Of a stretch of 5,477 nucleotides of DNA, positions 1 to 4,814 are shown one piece after another. Below the pieces are notes generated by a model, which worked only from the letters and a program-made list of their open reading frames with translations, made no database searches and had not been told where the DNA came from. Position numbers and translations under genes: made by a program. Where the stretch lies: NCBI GenBank assembly GCA_903928615.1, contig CAIYRJ010000283.1:1-5477 (forward strand), in the 5' to 3' direction. Positions within the stretch are counted from its first letter, which is position 1. Each line of letters starts with the position of its first letter. Source of the stretch: an uncultured Actinomycetes bacterium. Lineage in GTDB: Bacteria; Actinomycetota; Thermoleophilia; Miltoncostaeales; Miltoncostaeaceae.

Positions 1-860
1 AGCAGGCCGTCGGCATGCGCCGCCGCGCCCGCGCGCATGCGGGCCACGCGCGCGTCGCGATCGGCCAGCGCCTCGCGGGCGGCCGTGCCGAGCGCGGCGA
101 TGCCGGGCACGTCATGCGCGCCGCCGCGCTTGCCGCCCTCCTCGAGTCCGCCCTCCACCAGCGGGTGCAGGCGCGTGCCCGGACGCACCAGCAGCGCCCC
201 GGTCCACGGCGGCGCGCCGAGGGTGCGCCCGCCGATCACCACGAGGTCGGCTCCCAGGCCGTCGGCGAGTGGCACGAGGCCCGTGGTCTCCTCCGCATCG
301 AGCACGATCAGCGCACCAGGGCACGCCGCGCGCACGGCCGCCGTGAGCGCGGCGGCATCCTGGATGGTGCCCACCTCGGCCTGGCCATGGGTGATCACCA
401 CGAGGTCCGCCGCCGCGGGGTCGGGTGCCGCGGCAGCCCGTGGGGTATCACCTGCCGCGAGGGTCGCGAGCTCGGCGGGGGAGACCCGCCCGTGCGGGTC
501 GACCGGCGCGAGGCGCAGGGCACCGGCGCGGCGCGTGAGGGTGCGGGCCACCGCCAGGGTGGAGGAGTGGGCGAGGGGGTCGGCGATGATGATGGGTGCA
601 TCGGCGCCCGCGGCCGACAGGCCCCCCTTGATCGCCAGGTTGCGCGCCTCGGTGGGGCCCGCGGTGAAGATGACGCACTCGGTGGGCCAGCCGGTGAGCG
701 CGGCCACGTCGCGCCGCGCGGCGTCGATGGCCTCCGCCGGCCCGCGCGCGGCCTCATGCAGCGCCATGGGGCTTCCCACATGGGCGTTCCAGCGGTCCAG
801 CTCCGCGCGCACGGACGGGGTGAGCGGCCAGGCGGAGGCATGGTCGAGGTAGGCGGTCAC
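1..860 (-). CDS. NifS/IscS-like class V aminotransferase-fold protein lacking the PLP lysine (partial, C-terminus off window)
   Basis: The 286 visible residues follow the cysteine desulfurase pattern in order: YLDHASAWPL at 4-13 (family YLDxAATTPL), FTAGPTEARNLAIKG at 65-79, the cofactor-stacking His in LAHSS (H98), VDPHGRV at 120-126, AEVGTIQ at 161-167, LDAEETTGLVP at 187-197, ADLVVIGG at 204-211 and VEGGLEEGGKRGG at 235-247. Family members remove sulfur from cysteine with pyridoxal phosphate, for Fe-S clusters and tRNA thiolation. Here the His-Lys pair that holds the cofactor aligns without gaps to R212-T213. The usual Asn is A161 and the usual Gln is E191, while Asp188 and His98 remain. 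Only two lysines (K78, K244) occur in the visible part, and neither is near that site. The reading frame is intact, so this looks like a maintained non-canonical paralogue rather than a decayed gene. The catalytic Cys loop lies beyond base 1 and cannot be checked. The GTG start is chosen because the family N-terminus begins there, it overlaps the upstream stop as GTGA, and GGAGGG precedes it. Fold assignment is firm; function is unknown. Confidence 0.85.
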   Translation of the reverse strand, partial: MTAYLDHASAWPLTPSVRAELDRWNAHVGSPMALHEAARGPAEAIDAARRDVAALTGWPTECVIFTAGPTEARNLAIKGGLSAAGADAPIIIADPLAHSSTLAVARTLTRRAGALRLAPVDPHGRVSPAELATLAAGDTPRAAAAPDPAAADLVVITHGQAEVGTIQDAAALTAAVRAACPGALIVLDAEETTGLVPLADGLGADLVVIGGRTLGAPPWTGALLVRPGTRLHPLVEGGLEEGGKRGGAHDVPGIAALGTAAREALADRDARVARMRAGAAAHADGL

Positions 861-1594
861 CGGCCCTCCGCGAGCCGTGCGCCGAGCTCGGTGGGAAGCC
901 CGGCGACCTGGATGGCGTTCTGCGCGCCCGGCACGTCGTAGGGGGTGCGCCTGAACCTGAGGGTGAGGGCGTCGAGGTCGAGGATCGCCCACGAGGCACG
1001 CGGGTCGAGGTCGCGGGGCTGGCCCACGGAACCGGGGTTGATGAGCCACCTGCCGGTCTCGAGCGACAGGGTCTCCTCGCCGCGCACGAGACCCCCGTCG
1101 AGGCGCCCGTCATCGCCCAGGCGCCATGCGCCCGCGAGGTGCGTGTGGCCGATGAGGATGATGCGCGCGGGGTGGGCGTCGAGGGCCGCGCGCGCCTGCT
1201 CGCCGGTGATCACGTACTCCCAGATCGGGTCGCGCGGGCTCGCGTGGAACAGCGCCACCTCGCCGTCCGGGTCCTCGGGCTCAAGTGCCGCGAGGCGGTC
1301 GAGGGAGTTCCGGTCGAGGCGCGTGCGGGTCCACTCGATGGCCGCGCGGGCGTGTGCCGTGAACTGCTCCGACCGCACGCGGCCGACGGCGGCGAGGTCG
1401 TGGTTGCCCGCGATGCAGCGCTCCGACTCGGTCACGCACACGCGCAGGCATTCCGCCGGATGCGCCCCGTAGCCCACCATGTCGCCGAGGCACCAGGTGC
1501 GCGTGATGGCGGCCTGGCGGATGGCGCGGCGGACGGCCTCGAGCGCGTGGCGGTTGCCGTGGATGTCGCTGATGATGGCGATGCGGTCGCTCAC
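857..1594 (-). CDS. Calcineurin-like metallophosphoesterase (YfcE/MJ0936-type)
   Basis: This 245-residue protein has the complete metal-binding motif set of the small metallophosphoesterase family: SDIHGN at 9-14, GDMVGYG at 37-43, GNHD at 63-66, FHASP at 116-120, GHTH at 149-152 and NPGSVGQPRD at 186-195. Family members bind two metal ions and hydrolyse phosphodiesters or phosphomonoesters. The natural substrate cannot be read from sequence. There is no signal peptide or membrane segment, so it is probably cytosolic. Length and the C-terminal GLPxELxxRLAxGR ending fit the family. The GTG start at 1594 sits directly before the first beta strand (RIAIISD). No Shine-Dalgarno sequence precedes it, and a TACTGT box ends 8 nt upstream, suggesting a leaderless or very short leader. 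Its TGA stop overlaps the GTG of the NifS-like gene, so the two form an operon. The pairing does not by itself reveal a shared pathway. Confidence 0.93.
   Translation of the reverse strand: MSDRIAIISDIHGNRHALEAVRRAIRQAAITRTWCLGDMVGYGAHPAECLRVCVTESERCIAGNHDLAAVGRVRSEQFTAHARAAIEWTRTRLDRNSLDRLAALEPEDPDGEVALFHASPRDPIWEYVITGEQARAALDAHPARIILIGHTHLAGAWRLGDDGRLDGGLVRGEETLSLETGRWLINPGSVGQPRDLDPRASWAILDLDALTLRFRRTPYDVPGAQNAIQVAGLPTELGARLAEGR
864..869 (-). promoter_or_regulatory. Shine-Dalgarno site for the NifS-like gene
   Basis: Read on the minus strand this is GGAGGG, 3 nt before the GTG at 860. It lies inside the 3' end of the phosphoesterase gene. It decides the start and suggests the second operon gene uses ordinary ribosome binding plus coupling through the GTGA overlap, unlike the leaderless-looking first gene. 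Confidence 0.6.
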
Positions 1595-1601
1595 CGCGGC
1601 C

Positions 1602-1608
1602 TACAGTA
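1602..1608. promoter_or_regulatory. Shared -10 box for divergent promoters (phosphoesterase and rlmH)
   Basis: The gap between the two divergent GTG starts is only 19 bp (1595-1613). It contains TACAGTA, which reads TACAGT on the plus strand and TACTGT on the minus strand; both fit TAnnnT. The plus-strand box ends 6 nt before the rlmH GTG, and the minus-strand box ends 8 nt before the phosphoesterase GTG. Neither gene has a Shine-Dalgarno sequence, so both transcripts could start at or next to the GTG. No convincing -35 element is visible on either side; any -35 would lie inside the opposite gene. This is inferred from spacing only. Confidence 0.5.
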
Positions 1609-1613
1609 ACCGC

Positions 1614-2096
1614 GTGAGCCGCCTCATCCAGTTCGTGGTCGTCGGGCGCCTGCGCCCGCCGCTCGCGGACGCCGGCGCGGACTTCGAGAAGCGCATCGCC
1701 CGCATGGCGGACTTCCGGGTGGACGAAGTGGCAGCCGAGCCCGTGCAGCACGGCGACGCCCAGGTGTTCCGGCGCGAGGGCGAGCGCATGCGGGCGAAGG
1801 TGGTGCCGGGCGCCCACGTGGTGGCCATGGACTCCCGGGGGAAGCCCCCGACGAGCAGTGAGGCTCTGGCGCAGTGGCTCGGGCGCCGCCTGGAGGACAC
1901 CCGCCCCACGTGCTTCCTCATCGGCGGGGCGATCGGCCTCGACCCGGCGCTCGTGGGCGACGCCGACGAGGTGATGTCGCTCGGGCCGCTCACGCTTCCG
2001 CACCAGCTCGCGCGCGTGGTGCTGGCCGAGCAGGTGTACCGGGCGCTGGCCGACCTCGCGGGGCATCCCTACCCCCGCGCGGGCGGCGCTCGCTAG
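1614..2096 (+). CDS. rlmH: 23S rRNA (pseudouridine1915-N3)-methyltransferase RlmH
   Basis: This 160-residue SPOUT-class methyltransferase would use S-adenosylmethionine to methylate pseudouridine 1915 in helix 69 of 23S rRNA on assembled 70S ribosomes. Diagnostic parts are the N-terminal strand IQFVVVGRL (5-13), the EGERM helix (55-59), VVAMDSRGKPPTSSEALA (69-86), the knot segment FLIGGAIGLDP (101-111), and SLGPLTLPHQLARVVLAEQVYRA (122-144) leading to HPY (151-153). Length is close to the roughly 155-160 residues usual for the family. The GTG at 1614 is chosen because the first core strand starts at once. Longer upstream extension would run back through the divergent gene. The C-terminal tail is unusual: the family normally ends HPYH followed by Lys or Arg, and here it reads HPYPR with five extra residues. 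argS starts 11 bp downstream on the same strand. Identification is secure; full activity is likely but the tail deserves a look. Confidence 0.95.
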   Translation: MSRLIQFVVVGRLRPPLADAGADFEKRIARMADFRVDEVAAEPVQHGDAQVFRREGERMRAKVVPGAHVVAMDSRGKPPTSSEALAQWLGRRLEDTRPTCFLIGGAIGLDPALVGDADEVMSLGPLTLPHQLARVVLAEQVYRALADLAGHPYPRAGGAR

Positions 2097-2099
2097 CAT
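2094..2099 (+). promoter_or_regulatory. Possible -10 box for a leaderless argS transcript
   Basis: TAGCAT (TAnnnT) overlaps the rlmH stop codon and ends 8 nt before the argS GTG at 2108. The intervening bases are C/G-rich with no Shine-Dalgarno sequence. The layout matches the divergent promoter further left, so argS may be transcribed from its own start as well as by read-through from rlmH. No clear -35 element is visible. Chance occurrence of such a short box is possible. Confidence 0.4.
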
Positions 2100-2107
2100 C
2101 GCGCGCC

Positions 2108-3769
2108 GTGCCGACTGAGAGCCCAATCACGCCGCTCGCACGCGCCCTCGCGCGCGAGGCCTCGCAGGTGGCGGGCGGCGCGGACGCCGTGGCCATGCTC
2201 GAGCCGCCCGCCAACGCGGAGTTCGGTGACCTCGCCACCAACGTGGCGATGACGCTCGCGAAGCAGGCCAAGCGCAACCCGCGCGAGATCGCCGACGACC
2301 TCGTGGGGCGCATCGGCTCGGCCGACGGGCTCGCGGGCTACGTGGAGTCCGCAGAGGTCGCGGGACCGGGCTTCATCAACCTCACCCTCAGCCCGAGGTG
2401 GTTCGCCGACGCCGCACGCGCAATCGCCGACGCCGGCGACGACTACGGCCGCGGGCAGGCGGATCCGCGCGAGCGCATCCTCATCGAGTTCGTGTCGTGC
2501 AACCCCACCGGCCCACCGCACGTGGGGCACGCCCGGCAGGCGGCGTACGGCGACGGGGTGGCGCGCATCCTCGAGTACGCCGGCCACGATGTGACGCGCG
2601 AGTTCTACGTGAATGACTGGGGCCGCCAGATGGAGCTCTTCGGGGCGTCGGTGGCCGCCCGGTACGGCCAGCTGCTGGGCCTCGCCACCGAGGTGCCCGA
2701 GGACGGCTACCAGGGCGACTACGTCACGGCCATCGCCGAGAAGCTGCGCGAGGAGGTGGGCGACCGGTACCGCGACCAGCTCGATCCGCCGGACGCCGAG
2801 GTGCTCGCGCTCTTCGCCCTGCGCGGCCAGGAGCTGATGCTCGCCACCATCACCGAGGAGATCGCGCGCTTCCGCGTGCGGTTCGACGCCTTCTTCAGCG
2901 AGACCACCCTGCACGAGGGCGGCGCCGTGGAGCGCGGGCTCGAGGCCCTCATCGCGTCGGGCGACGCCTACGAGCACGATGGCGCGCTGTGGTTCCGCAC
3001 CACGTCCTACGGTGACGAGAAAGATCGCGTGCTGCGCCGCTCGGATGGATCGACCACCTACCTGGCCGCCGACGTGGCGTACCACCTCGACAAGGCCGGC
3101 CGCGGTGACGACCGCCTGCTCGACGTGCTGGGCGCCGATCACCACGGCTACATCGCGCGCCTGAAGGCCGTGATCGCCGCCGGCGGCTACGAGCCCGACA
3201 TGCTCGAGGTGCCTATCGTGCAGCTGGTGTCGCTCACCGAGGGCGGCGAGGCAAAGAAGATGAGCAAGCGCGCGGGCACGCTCGTGACGCTCGGCGAGCT
3301 CATCGACGACATCGGCGTGGATGCCGCCCGCTTCTTCCTGGTGCAGCGCAGCCACGAGACGGCCTTCGACCTCGACCTCGACGTCGCCCGTGCCGAGGGC
3401 AACGAGAACCCCGTCTATTACGTGCAGTACGCCCACGCGCGCATCGCGGGCATCCTGGCCCAGCAGCCCGAGGCCCCGGCCGATACCGGCCCGCCCGCCG
3501 AGCTCGACCCGGCCGAGCGCGCCCTGCTGCTGCAGCTGGCCCTCTGGCCCGAGGTGGTCGACGAGGCCGAGCGCCGCCGCTCACCCCACCGCGTGGCCGC
3601 GTACCTCATGGACCTCGCCCGCGACTTCCACGCCTTCTACCACCGCTGCCGCGTGGTGGGGGAGGCCCCCGAGGTGGTGGCCTTCCGCCTCGACCTCCTT
3701 CGTGCCACCCGATCGGTCATCGCGACGGGCCTCGATCTGGTCGGGGTGGAGGCGCCCGACCGCATGTAG
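2108..3769 (+). CDS. argS: Arginyl-tRNA synthetase
   Basis: This 553-residue class I aminoacyl-tRNA synthetase charges tRNA-Arg with arginine in the cytosol. The N-terminal tRNA-binding domain contains the family stretch FGDLATNVAM (39-48) and GPGFINLTL (86-94). The Rossmann catalytic domain starts with IEFVSCNPTGPPHVGHAR, giving the HIGH motif as HVGH at 138-141, followed by FYVNDWGRQ. TYLAADVAYH and GADHHGY are the later catalytic segments. The KMSKS loop is KMSK at 384-387 followed by RAG. The C-terminal anticodon-binding domain has the typical YYVQYAHAR and closes with PDRM, close to the usual ERM/DRM terminus. Length is normal. The GTG at 2108 is chosen because the N-terminal helix begins shortly after and extension upstream would overlap rlmH. 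There is no Shine-Dalgarno sequence, only TAGCAT upstream. Together with rlmH and the following tRNA gene it forms a translation-related cluster. Confidence 0.98.
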   Translation: MPTESPITPLARALAREASQVAGGADAVAMLEPPANAEFGDLATNVAMTLAKQAKRNPREIADDLVGRIGSADGLAGYVESAEVAGPGFINLTLSPRWFADAARAIADAGDDYGRGQADPRERILIEFVSCNPTGPPHVGHARQAAYGDGVARILEYAGHDVTREFYVNDWGRQMELFGASVAARYGQLLGLATEVPEDGYQGDYVTAIAEKLREEVGDRYRDQLDPPDAEVLALFALRGQELMLATITEEIARFRVRFDAFFSETTLHEGGAVERGLEALIASGDAYEHDGALWFRTTSYGDEKDRVLRRSDGSTTYLAADVAYHLDKAGRGDDRLLDVLGADHHGYIARLKAVIAAGGYEPDMLEVPIVQLVSLTEGGEAKKMSKRAGTLVTLGELIDDIGVDAARFFLVQRSHETAFDLDLDVARAEGNENPVYYVQYAHARIAGILAQQPEAPADTGPPAELDPAERALLLQLALWPEVVDEAERRRSPHRVAAYLMDLARDFHAFYHRCRVVGEAPEVVAFRLDLLRATRSVIATGLDLVGVEAPDRM

Positions 3770-3777
3770 CCGTGCGC

Positions 3778-3783
3778 TACCCT
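3778..3783 (+). promoter_or_regulatory. Possible -10 box of the tRNA-Gly promoter
   Basis: TACCCT (TAnnnT) lies 8 nt after the argS stop and ends 11 nt before the tRNA 5' end, so transcription would begin a few bases upstream of the mature tRNA. A weak CCGACC at 3756-3761, inside the argS 3' end, could be the -35 (GAC core match, 16-nt spacer). The placement is good, the match modest. Confidence 0.4.
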
Positions 3784-3794
3784 TGCGGCGACCC

Positions 3795-3867
3795 GCGGGT
3801 GTAGCTCAGTTGGTAGAGCATCAGCTTCCCAAGCTGAGGGTCGCCGGTTCGAGCCCGGTCGCCCGCT
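3795..3867 (+). tRNA. tRNA-Gly (anticodon CCC)
   Basis: The cloverleaf folds fully. The acceptor stem GCGGGTG pairs with CGCCCGC with one G-T wobble. The D stem is GCTC/GAGC with loop AGTTGGTA. The anticodon stem TCAGC/GCTGA holds loop TTCCCAA, giving anticodon CCC at 3826-3828, which reads GGG glycine codons. The variable loop is GGGTC, and the T arm is GCCGG-TTCGAGC-CCGGT. The discriminator base is T at 3867 and the following bases are TCT, so CCA is not encoded. It sits 25 bp after argS. Confidence 0.95.
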
Positions 3868-3881
3868 TCTCGGAGTGAGAT

Positions 3882-3897
3882 CGCGGCCTTCTCCGCG
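3882..3897 (+). terminator. Weak hairpin downstream of tRNA-Gly, possible terminator
   Basis: CGCGG at 3882-3886 can pair with CCGCG at 3893-3897 around a 6-nt loop. No T-run follows, so it is not a classical intrinsic terminator, and a 5-bp GC stem is easily expected by chance at this base composition. Confidence 0.2.
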
Positions 3898-4066
3898 CGC
3901 TGAGCCTGGGTGAGGGCGGCCGTGAGGCGGAGTGTCCCGGTCCGGCTGAGCGTGCGGTTGCCTGGCGGCGGCATGGGCGGACGCTACCGGTGACATGAGA
4001 GAGGTGTTGGTCGGGGCCTCTGGGGCGTGCGGCACCTGACTGGTCCACGACGGCGCGACGCGGCAC

Positions 4067-4072
4067 TACGCT
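4067..4072 (+). promoter_or_regulatory. Possible -10 box for the first pentapeptide gene
   Basis: TACGCT (TAnnnT) lies 33 nt before the ATG at 4106, which would give a short leader of about 25-28 nt containing the AAGGA ribosome-binding site. No matching -35 element is seen at the normal distance. This is a weak call based on position. Confidence 0.3.
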
Positions 4073-4094
4073 TCTCCTGCGTCTGCACGCACCC

Positions 4095-4099
4095 AAGGA
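4095..4099 (+). promoter_or_regulatory. Shine-Dalgarno site of the first pentapeptide gene
   Basis: AAGGA lies 6 nt before the ATG at 4106. The same AAGGACTCCCC leader precedes the second pentapeptide gene at identical spacing. The housekeeping genes to the left show no such site at their 5'-most starts. Confidence 0.65.
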
Positions 4100-4141
4100 C
4101 TCCCCATGCGCCTTCGCACCACCGCAATCCTCGCGGCCGCC
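4095..4141 (+). repeat. Leader and signal-peptide repeat, copy 1
   Basis: These 47 bp cover the ribosome-binding site, start codon and first 12 codons of the lipoprotein gene. They match 4768-4814 at 42 of 47 positions, counted by eye, including all 11 bases before the start codon. Similarity falls off right after this stretch, where the two signal peptides diverge. Confidence 0.85.
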
Positions 4142-4753
4142 GCGGCGACCTCGATCGTGCTCCTCGCAGGATGCGGAGGCAGCGCGCCTGAGGCCAACCC
4201 GTCCACGGCGACGTCCACGACCGCCGTACGCCAGGCGGCGGTGCGGGCCCGGCCGGACTGCTATCCGAACTGCCAGGACGCGAACCTCAGCGGCGCGAAC
4301 CTTGAGCGCGCGAACCTCAGCGGCGCGGACCTCGAGCGCGCGAACCTCAGCGGCGCGGACCTCAGCGGCGCGGACCTCGAGCGCGCGAACCTCAGCGGCG
4401 CGATCCTCTTCCGTGCGAACCTCAACTTCGCGAACCTCTCCGGCGCGAAACTTTTCCGCGCGAACCTCACCAGCGCGAACCTCTACGGCGCGACCCTCAG
4501 CAACGCGAACCTCTCCGGCGCGGACTTCCGCGCGATCTTCAACAGAGCGGACCTCAGGGACGCGAACCTCATCGGCGCGAACCTCACCAGCGCGAACCTC
4601 ACGAGAGCGAACCTCACCGGCGCGAACCTCACCGGCGCGGACCTCACCAAAGCGGACCTCACCAAAGCAGACCTCATCGGCGTGAACTTCACCGGCGCGC
4701 GGTGGTCCAACACCACCTGCCCCAACCGCACGGTCACCAACATCCGCTGCTGA
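4106..4753 (+). CDS. Exported pentapeptide-repeat lipoprotein
   Basis: The 215-residue product begins MRLRTT, then a hydrophobic helix ending in the lipobox L20-A-G-C23, so it is predicted to be exported, lipidated on Cys23 and held at the outer face of the membrane. A Ser/Thr/Ala linker (24-50) leads to DCYPNC (C52, C56). Residues 59-197 then form about 28 pentapeptides of the A(N/D)Lxx type, enough for roughly seven turns of a right-handed quadrilateral beta-helix. One unit is short by a residue (ADFR at 139-142). The C-terminal cap is [16 protein letters not shown] with C205 and C215; I recall similar WSNTTCP tails from other exported pentapeptide proteins. Cytosolic family members such as Qnr and MfpA mimic DNA and protect gyrase. 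An exported lipoprotein cannot plausibly do that, so its role is unknown, perhaps a structural or binding scaffold. Start supported by AAGGA six bases upstream and the signal sequence. The second pentapeptide gene follows after 25 bp. Confidence 0.93.
   Translation: MRLRTTAILAAAAATSIVLLAGCGGSAPEANPSTATSTTAVRQAAVRARPDCYPNCQDANLSGANLERANLSGADLERANLSGADLSGADLERANLSGAILFRANLNFANLSGAKLFRANLTSANLYGATLSNANLSGADFRAIFNRADLRDANLIGANLTSANLTRANLTGANLTGADLTKADLTKADLIGVNFTGARWSNTTCPNRTVTNIRC
4280..4696 (+). repeat. 15-bp coding repeat array of the first pentapeptide protein
   Basis: About 28 tandem units of 15 bp encode A(N/D)LSG-like pentapeptides, usually reading GCGAACCTC or GCGGACCTC followed by two variable codons. 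One unit, at 4520-4531, is only 12 bp. The array explains the long false open frames in the other reading frames and on the minus strand. Confidence 0.9.
4304..4402 (+). repeat. Higher-order 30-bp tandem repeat inside the first array
   Basis: A 30-bp unit encoding [10 protein letters not shown] occurs at 4304-4333 and again at 4334-4363 with no base difference. A 15-bp SGADL unit follows (4364-4378), then a further 24 bp identical to the start of the 30-bp unit (4379-4402). Perfect identity including third codon positions points to recent slippage or unequal exchange, so copy number may vary between strains. Confidence 0.85.
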
Positions 4754-4767
4754 CCGGCTGACCGCAC

Positions 4768-4814
4768 AAGGACTCCCCGTGCACCTTCGCACCACCGCCA
4801 TCCTCGCCACCGCC
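4768..4814 (+). repeat. Leader and signal-peptide repeat, copy 2, with Shine-Dalgarno site
   Basis: Second copy of the leader repeat; it carries AAGGA at 4768-4772, 6 nt before the GTG at 4779. It fixes the start of the second pentapeptide gene at that GTG, because the homologous position in copy 1 is the ATG of the first gene. Confidence 0.85.

Larger units (their letters stand above)
3868..4105. other. Non-coding gap between tRNA-Gly and the pentapeptide genes
   Basis: No gene is supported in this 238-bp stretch. Open frames reaching into it from either strand are artefacts of reading the tRNA in protein frames. It contains a weak hairpin just after the tRNA and, at its right end, a candidate promoter and ribosome-binding site for the first pentapeptide gene. 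No inverted repeats of insertion-sequence type and no copy of the tRNA 3' end are seen. Confidence 0.6.

Noticed and set aside
15..941. Long plus-strand open frames (15-941 and 37-852)
   Set aside because: They are antisense to the NifS-like gene, whose minus-strand frame shows recognisable family motifs throughout. The plus-strand translations are Arg/Ala/Gly-rich composition artefacts.
2093..3436. 447-codon minus-strand open frame across argS
   Set aside because: It is a shadow of argS in high-GC DNA, with low-complexity Val/Glu/His/Leu composition and no recognisable motif, while argS on the plus strand is unmistakable.
3321..3878. Plus-strand frame ending in VAQLVEHQLPKLRVAGSSPVAR
   Set aside because: This peptide is the well-known false product of reading a tRNA gene as protein; here it spans the tRNA-Gly.
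3637..4035. Minus-strand frames with GSNRRPSAWEADALPTELHPR and RARTGDPQLGKLMLYQLSYTR
   Set aside because: Both are classic mis-annotations from the antisense strand of a tRNA gene, extended by chance into the flanks.
3995..4039. Fourteen-codon frame MREVLVGASGACGT, faintly like the start of UbiX-type flavin prenyltransferases
   Set aside because: It ends after 14 residues, no continuation was found in other frames, and no ribosome-binding site precedes it. The likeness is too short to support a pseudogene.
4302..4685. Plus-strand frame of [13 protein letters not shown] repeats
   Set aside because: It is a frame-shifted reading of the same pentapeptide array with no start signal or export sequence of its own.
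4280..4696. CRISPR array or intergenic repeat element
   Set aside because: The repeats are contiguous 15-bp in-frame coding units without spacers and encode a coherent beta-helix protein.
4106..4753. Qnr/MfpA-type quinolone resistance protein
   Set aside because: Those proteins act on gyrase in the cytosol. This one has a lipoprotein export signal and terminal cysteine caps, so the function should not be carried over.
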